Shown here piece after piece: positions 1 through 9,064 of a stretch of DNA of 21,861 nucleotides (position 1 is the first letter of the stretch; each line of letters starts with the position of its first letter). Source of the DNA: Chara braunii (Eukaryota > Streptophyta > Charophyceae > Charales > Characeae). The notes below the pieces were generated by a model. It saw nothing but the letters and a program-made list of their open reading frames with translations, did no database searches and was not told the DNA's origin. The translations under genes were made by a program, and so were the position numbers. Location of the stretch: contig BFEA01000158.1 in assembly GCA_003427395.1 (NCBI GenBank), positions 2,102,901 through 2,124,761 of the forward strand, given 5' to 3'.

Positions 1-16
1 CACACACATACACAGT

Positions 17-82
17 CATCAATCAATCAATCAATGTATTGATTGGATTGAAGGATTGATTGATTGATTGATTGATTGAATG
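17..82. repeat. Opposed CAAT / GATT tetranucleotide tracts
   Basis: A CAAT run (about 17-36) is followed by a GATT run (about 50-80). The second is the reverse complement of the first, so the strand can fold on itself. No gene reading is credible here. Confidence 0.8.
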
Positions 83-117
83 ATTATTTGTTTTTGTTTT
101 GATTCGTTTTTGTTTGA

Positions 118-118
<1 letters not shown>

Positions 119-154
<36 letters not shown>

Positions 155-157
155 GAT

Positions 158-202
<45 letters not shown>
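119..202. repeat. GATA then GA microsatellite
   Basis: About nine GATA units (119-153) grade through GATAGA into an uninterrupted GA run that ends at 202. ORFs through it are purely low complexity. Confidence 0.95.
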
Positions 203-204
<2 letters not shown>

Positions 205-241
205 AACACACGACGCATAGCCAGAGCTTGAGCACACGACG

Positions 242-545
242 ACGAAGATGATGATGATGATGAGGACGAGGAGGAGGAAGAGAAGGAGGACAGAGAGGAA
301 GAGGAAAAGGGTGAGGAGGAGGAAGACGACGATGACAAGGAGGAGGAAGACAACTCCGACGAAGAAGAGGAGGAGGAGGAGGGAGGACATGAAACAGACG
401 AAGAGAAAGAAGAGAAACACCGATGGTAGTCTTCCGCTTCTTCTTCTTCTTCCTCCTCCTGTTCTTCTTCTTCTTCTTCTCCAGCTTGTTCTTCTTCTTC
501 GTCCTCCTCTTCTTCTCCTTCCTCTTCTTCTTCTTCTCCCTTGTC
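242..545. repeat. Purine-to-pyrimidine triplet tract with strand switch
   Basis: The plus strand is almost pure GAG/GAA/GAC/GAT triplets from about 242 to 415. After a short mixed spacer it is almost pure TTC/TCC triplets from about 430 to 540. The two halves are roughly complementary, so the block can form a long imperfect hairpin. All ORFs crossing it (Arg/Lys-, Glu- or Ser-runs, depending on frame) follow from triplet composition. Confidence 0.85.
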
Positions 546-1420
546 ATCCATAGCGCCCACCATAGGCAAGATGCGCTGTGCTCATCCTAACCTCGCTGTC
601 CTGTCCTCATCGTAACCGTACCTCCACAGTGCAAGGTGGCGCCTTTGCCGATGAGGCCTCTGAAAGGTGAAGGCCGCTGGAGCTATGGCGGCAACAGACA
701 GCGAAAAGGTTATTTTTGTTTTGAAAAAAAAATATAGGTTGTTCGAGGGGGGTAAATGAAATGGTCGGGTTAGACGGCTTCGGGCGATCGCCGCCATGCG
801 ACATGGTAGGGCCGCCGTAATTTATTGTTTCCTTTGTTTTTCTTCTTCTCGACCTTACCGAGGTTTGCTAAGGCCACCATAACTCTCAGGGAGCCATGGG
901 AAAGGCTATCTGAGAGCCTGGTTTACTGGCACGGAGCGTCAAGATTACAACGGGTGTTCAAGCCACTGTAGATACCCTAACTAGGGACTGTACATTAGTA
1001 TTTCTTGTATAGCCTCCTAAATTTCAGAGAAGTACATTAGTATGTCAGCTGCAGTCATGGGAATAACATCGTTTTTGTACATTACCTTTCAGAGTACTAT
1101 ATCGTTTTTGTACATTGGTTACTTGTATCTGCATACGGCCGCTACGGTAGGGATAGCATGTAAATGCCTGGTATTAGGAAACCGTAGTTCGGGTTAGCCA
1201 GCCTAGGCAGTTTGCTGCGTACGCAGGATTGGAATTGGAACGTTGGAATTTGTTCGGCAGTCAAGCGTACTGGCGGGAAAGAAATGAAAGTCCCGTTTCG
1301 CCTAGGATTTCGAATTTGTAATACGTGATTGGCTGGTAGCACCTAGGATTTCCNTATTTCCCCGGAAATTCCCAGTCATCTTCTACTGGCCACTGCCCGC
1401 CCTTCTTTAGGCGGGAAAAA
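546..1420. other. Mostly unique sequence without a supported gene; one unresolved base
   Basis: No ORF shows conserved motifs. Small internal repeats are present: TACATTAGTAT occurs twice near 990 and 1033, ATCGTTTTTGTACATT occurs twice near 1068 and 1101, and CCTAGGATTT occurs twice near 1301 and 1342. Base 1354 is N. Nothing here supports a promoter or RNA gene. Confidence 0.6.
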
Positions 1421-1527
1421 AGCTTCCAATGAGCGCGTTTCTTCTGAGCACAGTGCGTGCGGTTGAGCATGGAAATTTCTGTCCAAACATGCACGAAGGA
1501 CAGTCTATGGCCTCTGTTTATCACTAT

Positions 1528-1567
1528 TTCTTCTTCTTCTTCTTCTTCTTCTTCTTCTTCTTCTTCT
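1528..1567. repeat. TTC microsatellite
   Basis: An uninterrupted TTC triplet run of about 13 units lies inside a wider pyrimidine-rich stretch that continues to about 1720 with T-runs. Confidence 0.95.
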
Positions 1568-1791
1568 CCTTTCTATGTTTCTTTGTTTCTTGCTTTGTTC
1601 CGATATCTCATTCTTTATTTGTTATGGAACTTTTTTTTCGTTTTATTTTTTTCAAAAAAAATATAACTCGTGGCCCGAGGTTTGATTGGTTTTTGTTTTT
1701 TTTTCCTTTTCTTTTCGATGGATCTGAAGCCAAACATGGAAGGCGCTTCAGATCCCTGCAACCATACACAGACGAAGGGGGCAGGAGAGAC

Positions 1792-1826
1792 GACGGAGGT
1801 GACACGGAGGTGACACGGAGGTGACA
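1792..1826. repeat. 12-bp tandem repeat, three units
   Basis: ACGGAGGTGACA-type units repeat three times with 12-bp spacing before the sequence diverges. Confidence 0.8.
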
Positions 1827-1997
1827 TGGATCTGGGGCTAGTCACCAATGTCGTCACACAGAATCCCTGATGTAACCGGTGTCGGGTCAGAACACCGCCG
1901 TCGGCAAATCCTACACTATCACCAATAGATCAACCAATGATCTCTCTCCTCTGAAGTCGAAGTACAAGTCCTCTCAAGTCGAAGTCCTCTGAAGTTG

Positions 1998-2001
<4 letters not shown>

Positions 2002-2031
<30 letters not shown>

Positions 2032-2054
2032 AACAAGAGGAGGAAGAAGAAGAG
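2002..2054. repeat. GAA microsatellite and GAGGA-rich tail
   Basis: About eleven AAG/GAA units grade into GAGGAAGAAG. It precedes a GC-rich segment (2055-2400) that holds GA dinucleotide runs at about 2131-2153 and 2169-2185 and no credible gene. Confidence 0.9.
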
Positions 2055-2454
2055 AGCGGGGGAACTCACCTCGCAATCACCAAGTGCGCCGGCCTTCCTC
2101 GCGTACTGTCGACGGGACAACGACGGCGGCCAAGAGAGAGAGAGAGAGAGAGAGGTGATGCCGGGAGACAGAGAGAGAGAGAGAGGCGATGGCGGCCCGT
2201 GGAGAACCCCACGTGGGTCGGTCGCGCGTCGATGCGAGCTGGTCTCCCCCCCTCCCCCCCCCGCGAACCCGGTCGCCCACCACGGACCATCCACCGGCGA
2301 CCGCACACCACCGACCGGCCAACTGCCACGCAACAACCGCCGCGGGAGGGACCCGGTACCGTCTCCACATCGCCGCCGCTGTCCACGTTGGTCCACGGCC
2401 AAAAAAACGTCCGACCACGAAATAAAAAAACAAACAAAAAAAACAAAAAAATAA

Positions 2455-2579
2455 CGAATAAAATGAGTTGGTACCCACTGTTGGGAATCCACGCCGAGGC
2501 TCTGCCGACCCCCGAAAAGTTCAGGTACTGGCCAGTATCGAGTAATTTCCCAACAGTGGGGAAGGTACTGGTGGTTTAA
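2455..2579. mobile_element. Decayed short TTAA-bounded inverted-repeat element
   Basis: The right end GGTACTGGTGGTTTAA (2564-2579) matches the right ends of the better-preserved elements in the window. Inside it lies a perfect 14-bp inverted pair, CCCACTGTTGGGAA at 2474-2487 and its complement at 2547-2560. A perfect palindrome TACTGGCCAGTA (2525-2536) lies between the arms. The matching left terminus is degraded, so the left boundary near 2455 is approximate. Confidence 0.5.
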
Positions 2580-2656
2580 ATTTGGTGAAGAATTTCGATG
2601 TGACACTGAGGCAAAAGTTGTTCGTTTTATTTTTCTGCATAACAATTTCTTTTTGT

Positions 2657-2659
<3 letters not shown>

Positions 2660-2691
<32 letters not shown>
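2660..2691. repeat. Poly-T tract
   Basis: About 32 consecutive T. It is followed by a GC-rich segment (2692-2760) whose GGCTGG start resembles the sequence after T-runs in the TTAA-bounded elements. That likeness is weak. Confidence 0.9.
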
Positions 2692-2692
<1 letters not shown>

Positions 2693-2945
2693 GCTGGGAC
2701 TTTCCCTGGTCCTTGCACAGGCTGGCCTCCCGGGACCCGGGCGGCCCGGCTGGTAGCCTAGCTCGGAAGTAAAAAAATTCTGACTTACAAAATTTTGCAC
2801 CATGGCCGTGCAATGCCTCTGTGCTCCAGTGTAGAGCTGTCTATAAGCCAATCATTGGTTGGAAGACATATGTGTTCAACCAGCCTGCCCACTGCAGCGA
2901 AGCCACTTTGCCAGGTTTGCTCGTGTCGGAACCATTCAATATTTA

Positions 2946-3154
2946 TTAAACCACCAGTACTTGGCCCAGTTATCGGCCGCGGCGCTTTCCCGTTAACGCG
3001 CCGCGCCCTTAGGGCTTCGGGGTACCGGACCTAAATGGCTGGAAGCGCCGGCCAAAATAATGTCGAAAAGGTACCCCGGTGCTTCGGCCAAAATCGGCGC
3101 GCAGGGGCATTCCAGGCTCGGCGTCGATAGCTGGGCCAAGTACTGGTGGTTTAA
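2946..3154. mobile_element. Intact 201-bp TTAA-bounded miniature inverted-repeat element
   Basis: TTAA lies at 2946-2949 and 3151-3154. Between them both ends read ACCACCAGTACTTGGCCCAG inward, identical over 20 bp, with similarity continuing to about 30 bp (TATCG then mismatches). A second inverted pair, CGGGGTACC and GGTACCCCG, lies near the centre, so most of the element folds back on itself. The central motif GGACCTAAATGGCTGGAAGC (3027-3046) recurs in the other copies. There is no coding capacity. TTAA may be the target-site duplication, as in piggyBac-type insertion, or simply part of the palindromic end; the sequence alone cannot decide. Confidence 0.85.
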
Positions 3155-3155
3155 G

Positions 3156-4000
3156 GATTCCTTCCTTAGTCGCATTGAAATGCCTCAACTATCTATCTTA
3201 GACTCTTTGTGCGGAACCTTTAGGTTAATTCTAGGACGAAGCATACCATAATACGTAGATTTCACTGAGAGAGAATGAAGAGATCGGATATAAGTTCTTC
3301 CTTTACCCCCTGAATTGAATTGGTCCATCTCCAATTAGCTGGGTCAATCCCTCTACCGCTCATAAACAAGGGTCAATACTATGGTACAGAATTTACAGTC
3401 CACTGTGTACAGTGACTTTTAACACACAAGAGATTTGTTATAGCATGGATTGCCTCGATCTCGTCGTTGTACTATGGTACATAATTCATCCGTCTTCTTT
3501 CCCTAGGTAGTTAGACCATTTTGTCGTTTTCTTGTCTCCACTTGCTTCATTCCCGTCTTCCTTTTTTCTTTCCCCCGCTTCCCTTCTCTTTATAGTCCCT
3601 TGCGTTGGGGCTCTTCAGCAGTTCCTGCGTTCCCCCCAGGTCCCCTGGGTGTCAGCGTCCGCTTCTTCGTCGGCTCTCCTTTTTGCTGGTGCTCTTTTGG
3701 CTTTTCTGATTCTGGCTTTGCTGCTGTTCAGGCTGAGCAGTATGAGGGAGAAGGTCCGTAGTATAGAGGAATCTATACTTGTGGCGATGTAGTTATAACT
3801 ATGAAATGTGATCCTCTGACGCTTCGATGCTGGGATGTCTTGAGTCCTGCCACAACTGGATCAAACTTGTGGCACAACTTTGCTCCCACCCCCCACCCGT
3901 TAGAGGTGGGCTACCGTATAGAAACAGCCGCTTTTACACTGGGGGGAAGACAGGCGGTAGCCCCCCAGCACGAGGTCCCCTGTTACATGCTGTGCCTGCA
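3156..4000. other. Mostly unique sequence; one weak ORF with a membrane-like segment
   Basis: No gene is recognised. A plus-strand frame open at 3532-3792 has no upstream ATG. From a possible acceptor CCCCCCAG near 3640 it encodes a Leu/Ala-rich hydrophobic stretch (about 20 residues) followed by a basic-acidic tail and a stop at 3790-3792. It could be a chance ORF or a stray exon. Nothing else stands out apart from short CTATGGTAC repeats near 3378 and 3471. Confidence 0.35.
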
Positions 4001-4183
4001 CACGGGCCCATTTTAAGGGGCCCTACGGTTGCTGAGGGCCTCCCAGGCCGCATGCCATCGGACATGCGCCCTGGAGGCCCGTGGCGGCCCCCAGGCCACA
4101 GATTCCAAATAGAGGCGGCAGTATTTATGTATTTATTTATTTGTTTACTTACCTGTTGTCTTGTCCCTTGTCCGTGCAGACGT

Positions 4184-4381
4184 CGTTTCGGACTTGCAGA
4201 CCCCAAGGCAATGCCTTGGGCCAGGTACAGAGGCACGAGGCCCTTCGAAAACCAGGCGCGTTTTGGCGCCTGACTCAATGGTACCAATATCGTTTCGGAC
4301 CGCAGGCACCGAGGCAGCGCCTTGGGCCAGGTACACAGGAACGGGGCCTGATCCAGGCCTGGCGCGTTTTTGCGCCTGCTG
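4184..4381. repeat. 107-bp direct repeat, two units
   Basis: Both units begin CGTTTCGGAC (4184 and 4291). They share CCTTGGGCCAGGTACA, an ACGRGGCC segment and a GGCGCGTTTTKGCGCCTG palindromic segment near their ends. Spacing is 107 bp, which is not a multiple of three, so a frame through both units is not maintained. The surrounding DNA (4000-4560) is GC-rich with many GGCCC words. Confidence 0.8.
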
Positions 4382-4399
4382 CATCAGCAGCATGGTCTG

Positions 4400-4780
4400 G
4401 ACGTCCGGTAGGGACCCAGACCAGCTGGGCCGTTTCTGAGGCCAGCACCAGGTAGGCCCAGCCGGCCCAGCTCTACATATAGCTGGGCAGCGGCTGGGCA
4501 ACATACAGTTCGGGTATCTCACTTCTCGAGTGACACGCTGCTGGACCAGCGTGGCAGCTTAGCGCTGTGCGGCGGACTAGAGGTAGGGGAGTAGGTAGGA
4601 GAGGGCGGAGGCCATACCTGCGGACGGCGGACTTACCTGGCGCCATAGCTGGGACCCCGCTCGCGACCTGCACAAGACAACAACCACGCGGTAGTCGGTG
4701 ACGGCGGCCTTCCTGCAGGTGAGACAGTAGGGAAGACGATCTCTTCCTCTCCCCCTCCATCTCTCCCTCTCTCCTCTCCT
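4400..4780. repeat. Possible third, diverged copy of the 10.3-kb/13.9-kb dispersed repeat
   Basis: TCACTTCTCGAGTGA forms a small hairpin near 4520-4535 and is followed by CACGCTGCTGGA. The dispersed repeat likewise has a TTTCC..GGAAA hairpin followed by a CWCGTGCTGCTG-like stretch. The similarity is limited and the boundaries cannot be set. Confidence 0.25.
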
Positions 4781-4781
4781 C

Positions 4782-4812
4782 TTCTTCTTCTTCTTCTTCT
4801 TCTTCTTCTTCT
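4782..4812. repeat. TTC microsatellite with flanking CTC and GA runs
   Basis: About ten TTC units lie between a CTCTCC-rich tract on the left and a GA run on the right. ORFs through it are Glu-rich low complexity. Confidence 0.9.
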
Positions 4813-5680
4813 GATACAAGAGAGAGAGAGAGAGGAGAGGGATACAGGCAGGGGTTGCAGGGGGCATTGCGCCCAGGATCTGATTCAACATTTTGAGACA
4901 GGCATTGATTGGACATCGGCAGGGACTATTTTTGGACATCGCCATTGCGATCTTGGTCTTCTCCCTCGCCTCCATCTTCATCCCATCTCTCCCCCCATCT
5001 CACGTCTGTGGTATCTCCCCATGTGCGTGTACAAGGAGGGACCTTTCTTCTTTGTGTGTGGTCCCTCCTCCTCTCACATGTGTGATGTATGATGGGATGT
5101 CGTGTCAGTCGCGGTCAGGTCAGGACTTATATCCAAGTCTTCCACGGCGCTATTTTGTGCCATTTCGTATGTATCAGGGTGTGCATTGCTTGTTGATGTC
5201 TCACTAACATTGCATTGCCCATTCAGTCCTTTTTATCACATTGCGGATCCTTGGCTGTAGGTACATTCCCCAACTGAGCATGTATCATCCCCTCATCGTG
5301 GCTGCATCAGACCAAAAAAAAAAAAAGCTTGTATACATTCATGATGACAGTGTGGTTACTGCCTCTGTCTTCCCCTGGGCTCGATGTGTCCTCGTCGGGG
5401 CTGCATCACACCCAAAAATAGGTTGTATAACAACAACTTGCTTTTCAATCGAGATTGGACTATATTGTGGTTGTCTCAACACTTCTGTTAGTCTCGGATC
5501 TGAGCCAAATTGAGCAAAAGCAGCTCTATCTTCACCCTATTGTGCAAGTTCTTTACAAACAGAACTGTGTTTTATCCTGGCATCTGACCTCTGCTATTAA
5601 TGTAGGATTGTCTGTAAGGCGTGTGGGATGGGGATGCATGATGATGACCTTGCGTTCTATTCTTCTGGGAAGGACGGCAG
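4813..5680. other. No supported gene; degenerate 99-bp direct repeat
   Basis: A segment around GTGGCTGCATCAGACCAAAA (from about 5275) recurs about 99 bp further on (from about 5374) with the same order of CCTCRTCG, GGCTGCATCA, an A-run and TTGTATA. No conserved protein is visible in any frame. Confidence 0.5.
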
Positions 5681-5975
5681 CCTACTGACTCTAGCTTAGC
5701 AGCCTGCCGAGTCCTACAGGCCCCGGCTCAAAACTCGGCGGCTGTAGTACTGCAGGGTTCAGAACTCAGCGGCTGCTTTACTGCAGGGTTCAAAACTCAG
5801 TGGCTGCATTACTGCAGGGCTCAGAACTCAGAGGCTGCATTACTGCAGAGAACCTACCGACTCTTGCTTAGCAGCCTGCCAAAGTCCTACAGGCCTCAGT
5901 TGAAAACTCGGCGGCTGCATTACCGCAGGGTTCAAAACTCAGCGGCTGCGTTACTGCAGAGAAAAACTCGGCTGC
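5681..5975. repeat. 31-bp tandem repeat in a 172-bp higher-order unit
   Basis: Units of the type AACTCAGCGGCTGCATTACT repeat with exact 31-bp spacing (CTC at 5734, 5765, 5796, 5827). A longer leader CCTACYGACTCTWGCTTAGC precedes the array at 5681 and recurs at 5853, so a 172-bp block is itself duplicated, the second copy having fewer 31-bp units. Each unit carries CTGCAG. Confidence 0.9.
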
Positions 5976-6320
5976 TCCTGACTTGGCAACCAGCACTTTT
6001 TTCGTTTTTTTGAACAACCAGCACTTATCCTTCTCCTAACGGCAAGTCTGCATTCTGCATTCGCTGCTGTACTCTAATCTCTACCAAGGAGTACATGGAA
6101 AGGTCAGTCCTCTTCCACTAAGGGAGCCAGAGAGTAAAACATTTTCTCAACCTTCTCTCCATCCTCCAACTGGAAGTTAGCTCCTCATGTCCCTTAGGTA
6201 TTGACTCACACTGAGTATGGAGTTGTTGGTTACATTAGAAACCTAAAGTTAGCTCTTACAAATCTAACACTTTCATTCATGCCTACCTAAATGCAGCTGC
6301 ACGATAGCCCTACGCGAAAT
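5976..6320. other. No feature seen
   Basis: Plain A/T-leaning sequence without repeats, conserved ORF or RNA-like structure that I can support. Confidence 0.5.
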
Positions 6321-6326
6321 GGAACT

Positions 6327-6441
6327 ACTACCATCTTCTCACCCGAATAAGGCGCCGGGTCATTATCGCTGCATCTGGACTGAAGGTTGGCCCAAATACG
6401 GCTATAATGACAGGGCGTTCTATTCGGGTGAAGACGGTAGT
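6327..6441. repeat. Imperfect inverted repeat with about 39-bp arms
   Basis: The left arm (6327-6366) starts ACTACCATCTTCTCACCCGA. The reverse complement of the right arm (6404-6441) starts ACTACCGTCTTCACCCGAAT. They match over most of their length with one or two gaps, and the loop is about 37 bp. It could be a short foldback element remnant or a hairpin RNA locus. Confidence 0.65.
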
Positions 6442-6892
6442 CAACCCACTATCTATCATTGCTATGACTGTATTGTACCAGTAACTCTAAATCTGCGAGT
6501 ACTCATGGTTCGTCTACTCTATGCCAAGGAATGCGGTAGGAATGCGGTGGATATTAATAATCTCCTCTTTGGCTATGACTCCTTGGTTCTTGACTCTGAA
6601 CCTGTCCAATAGATCAGCAAGAAGTCGTCCAAGGTCAGGGTCTCATAGTAGATATCTATTCTGTCCGCATAGCCAGCGGCATGCACGTGGCTCATGACCC
6701 ATGCCTTCTTGTCCCCCTTGGAGCTGTCGTTGTGCTGACTCCCTTTATCACGCCGGGGCACTTTATCCATATTCATGTACGTGCAAATTTGGGCTACCCA
6801 GATAAGTCAGTCCTTCAGGCAACTTCAGTTTGGGTCGCACCGTGCCTAATAAGGCATTCTGTCTTCTCCTTCCCTTCCTTACCTTCATGGAC

Positions 6893-6960
6893 CTTGCTCT
6901 TTTCCATCTCCATTTCCATTTCCATTTCCATCTTCGTCTTCATCTCCATCTTCGCCCCGC
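6893..6960. repeat. TCCATT-type hexamer repeat
   Basis: CTCCATTTCCATTTCCATTT and related hexamers repeat about ten times with mismatches. On the minus strand this reads as Met/Glu/Lys repeats inside the decayed coding sequence. Confidence 0.75.
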
Positions 6961-7904
6961 CGCCTCCTCTCTTTCCCATAACTTCCTCCATGTTCTTCTC
7001 CGTTCTCTCCATATGCTCCTTTAATATTTTCTTTAAACTTGTTGTCAAATCCATTATCTGGTAAGCGAAAACTAGGGATGCACTTGATCTGCTAATCCGT
7101 TGGGGGGGGGTATGTTGCCACTTCTGCAGCTCCCTAATGCGCGTCAAGGCTGCCTCTGCATCATTAGCGACCCTGAGTGCCGTTGCAGCAACCGCCTTTT
7201 ATTCTTCTAGGGTATTCTTTACCTCCCAAGTTCTCTCTCATTTTGTCCATCCCTTCCTTAGCTCTAGCCAACCCCTGCTTTTGGTTCAGGCCTTCTCTTG
7301 CTCTCCTCTCACCCTTTCTAATGCGTTCAACAGTTGTTGGGCTCTATCTGGCTAACACAAGTGGTAGCGGTTTGGAGTTGGTAAAACACGGCATACGCCA
7401 GGGAAGAAGAGGCGCCATCTGCCATTGTAGCTCTACTGGAAGGCAAGTGGCTGGCCCCTTCACTGCCTTCTTCTTCTTCTGCTTCTGCTTCAACTCTATC
7501 TACTGCTCCTCCTCCTCTAATTCTTCTTCTTCTTCTTCTGCTTCAACTCTATCTACTGCTCCTCTGCCTCCAATTCTTCTTCTTCTTCTTCTGTTCCCTT
7601 CTCTGCCTAGCATCCTCCTCCTCTACCACTTTTTTCCTCCTTTCTTTCTTTTCCTTTTCTCCTTCAGTGGAGGTTTCTGCCTCCCCCTCGTTCGTCTTCT
7701 TCCTCTGCTCTCTCTTCTGCTCCTCCTCCTCGTACTCTTCTCCAGCTTCTTTTCCTGGCCCGGTATCTCTCTCCCACTGTCCCGATGTCATAGGGGATGT
7801 CTGGCAAGCCTATGACAACCCTAATGGGAAAATGAACTGCAACAGGGGGGCGGCAAAGGGCCGAGAAGAGGAGAAGGGCATACAATGGGAGATCATCCAT
7901 GGCG

Positions 7905-8860
7905 GAGGTACTCGCAGAATAGTCAATCCGGTAAGACCCAGGTCTACGAGCCCCTACCACTCAGACCTTCCCCAAGACCAACCTAGAACGCGGACTTTTC
8001 CTCCAAGACATCAACTTTGACTTATAAGATGTTGACTCTGACTTACAAAGGTACTCGTAGTACAGTCAATGGTATTCGTAGTATAGTCAATGCGGTAAGA
8101 CCCCGGTCTATGGCCTCCTACCAGTTAGACCTGCCCCAAGACTAAGCTAGAGTGTGGACTTCACCTCCAACATGTCAACTTTGACTTATAAGGTGGTGTT
8201 AACTTTGGCTTACACGGGTACTCGCAGAACAGTCAATCCGGTAAGACCCCGGACTACGACCTCCTAGCACTTAAACCTACCTCAAGGCTAAGCTAGAACA
8301 CAGACTTTACCTCCAAGACGTTGACTTTGACTTATAAGGCGTTGACTTTGGCTAACTGGGGTTCGGACCTACTCCTTGTGGCAGCGGTTGGCCTCTGACC
8401 ACTGCGACTGACTGACGGACAGACAGAGGGACTACTGGGACCTTCCTAGCTTTCTGGACTGTACGACCACTTATACCTACCCCAAGACTAAGCTAGAAGC
8501 CGACCACCAGAACATTTTGCACTTCTGGACTGAGCTGCGGCTGACTGACGGACAGACGGAGGGACTACCGGGTCCTTCCTAGCTTTATGGACTGTGCGGA
8601 CCACTTAGACCTACCCCAGGACTAAGCTAGAATGCGGACTTTACCTCCAAGACATTGACATTGACTTTGACTTATAAGGCGCTTACAATGTGCTGACTTT
8701 AACTTTGACTTTGACTTACAGGGTTACGTACCTTGCAGCCACAGTTGGCCTCCGGCAACCGGAACATTGCGGACTTCCGGACTGAACTGCGACTGACTGA
8801 TGCACAGACTGGGTGGGACCTTCCTAGCTTTAGGGACTGTACGGACCTAAGTGCTACTGA
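7905..8860. repeat. Complex degenerate direct repeats (about 146-164 bp and 133 bp)
   Basis: AGTCAATSCGGTAAGACCC recurs at about 7921, 8085 and 8231. CCCCAAGACTAAGCTAGA-type segments recur in each unit, as do TTGACTTTGACTTATAAGG-type segments. A second unit type with GACTGACGGACAGACRGAGG and CCTTCCTAGCTTT occurs with the latter word at 8441, 8574 and 8819. Units are mixed and diverged, so the array is old. No frame is conserved. Confidence 0.85.
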
Positions 8861-9064
8861 CTTGGCCTGAAATCTGAACTACTAGTCCTATACAGCACGG
8901 ACCTACCGGTTGGGAATATGGCACAATGGGAATTGGGACTTTGGGACTTGGAACTGGAACTCTGAGATTCACGAATCCTTTCAAATACATGGACCCTAGC
9001 GCGCCAGCGTGCCACAACTGCCCTCTTCTAAGGTTAATTTCCCTAGTTGACTCGGATTAGGCTA

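Larger units (their letters stand above)
6320..7960 (-). pseudogene. Decayed minus-strand coding sequence, possibly retrotransposon gag
   Basis: Minus-strand translation gives protein-like stretches in changing frames. From high to low coordinates these are: a short hydrophobic stretch ending PYDIGTVGERYRARKRSW; a Glu/Lys/Arg-rich coiled-coil tract (about 7550-7790); DRAQQLLNALERVRGEQEKA; KAVAATALRVANDAEAALTR running into IRELQKWQ (about 7110-7190); a charged Met/Glu/Lys repeat (6895-6960 on the plus strand); KKAWVMSHVHAAGYADRIDI (about 6650-6710); and LLDRFRVKNQGVIAKEEIIN (about 6555-6612). They are separated by frameshifts and in-frame stops. The order of a coiled coil, then a W-containing helical segment, then an 'LxxRFR' segment recalls retrotransposon gag capsid, but there is no zinc knuckle, protease or polymerase. 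The call is tentative; a decayed host gene is possible. Confidence 0.4.

Noticed and set aside
31-569. Long ORFs in several frames over the first 0.55 kb
   Set aside because: They consist of Lys/Arg, Glu, Ser or Leu runs produced by triplet and dinucleotide repeats, and all frames are open for the same reason.
1974-2813. 279-residue minus-strand ORF
   Set aside because: It spans poly-A/T, GA microsatellites and the decayed TTAA element; no domain is visible and composition follows the repeats.
7177-7815. 212-residue plus-strand Leu/Ser/Phe-rich ORF
   Set aside because: It is the complement of the Glu/Lys/Arg-rich minus-strand tract, and its hydrophobic look comes from pyrimidine-rich DNA.
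5681-8860. CRISPR-like array
   Set aside because: Units are directly adjacent or diverged, without unique spacers between constant repeats, and the setting is eukaryotic.
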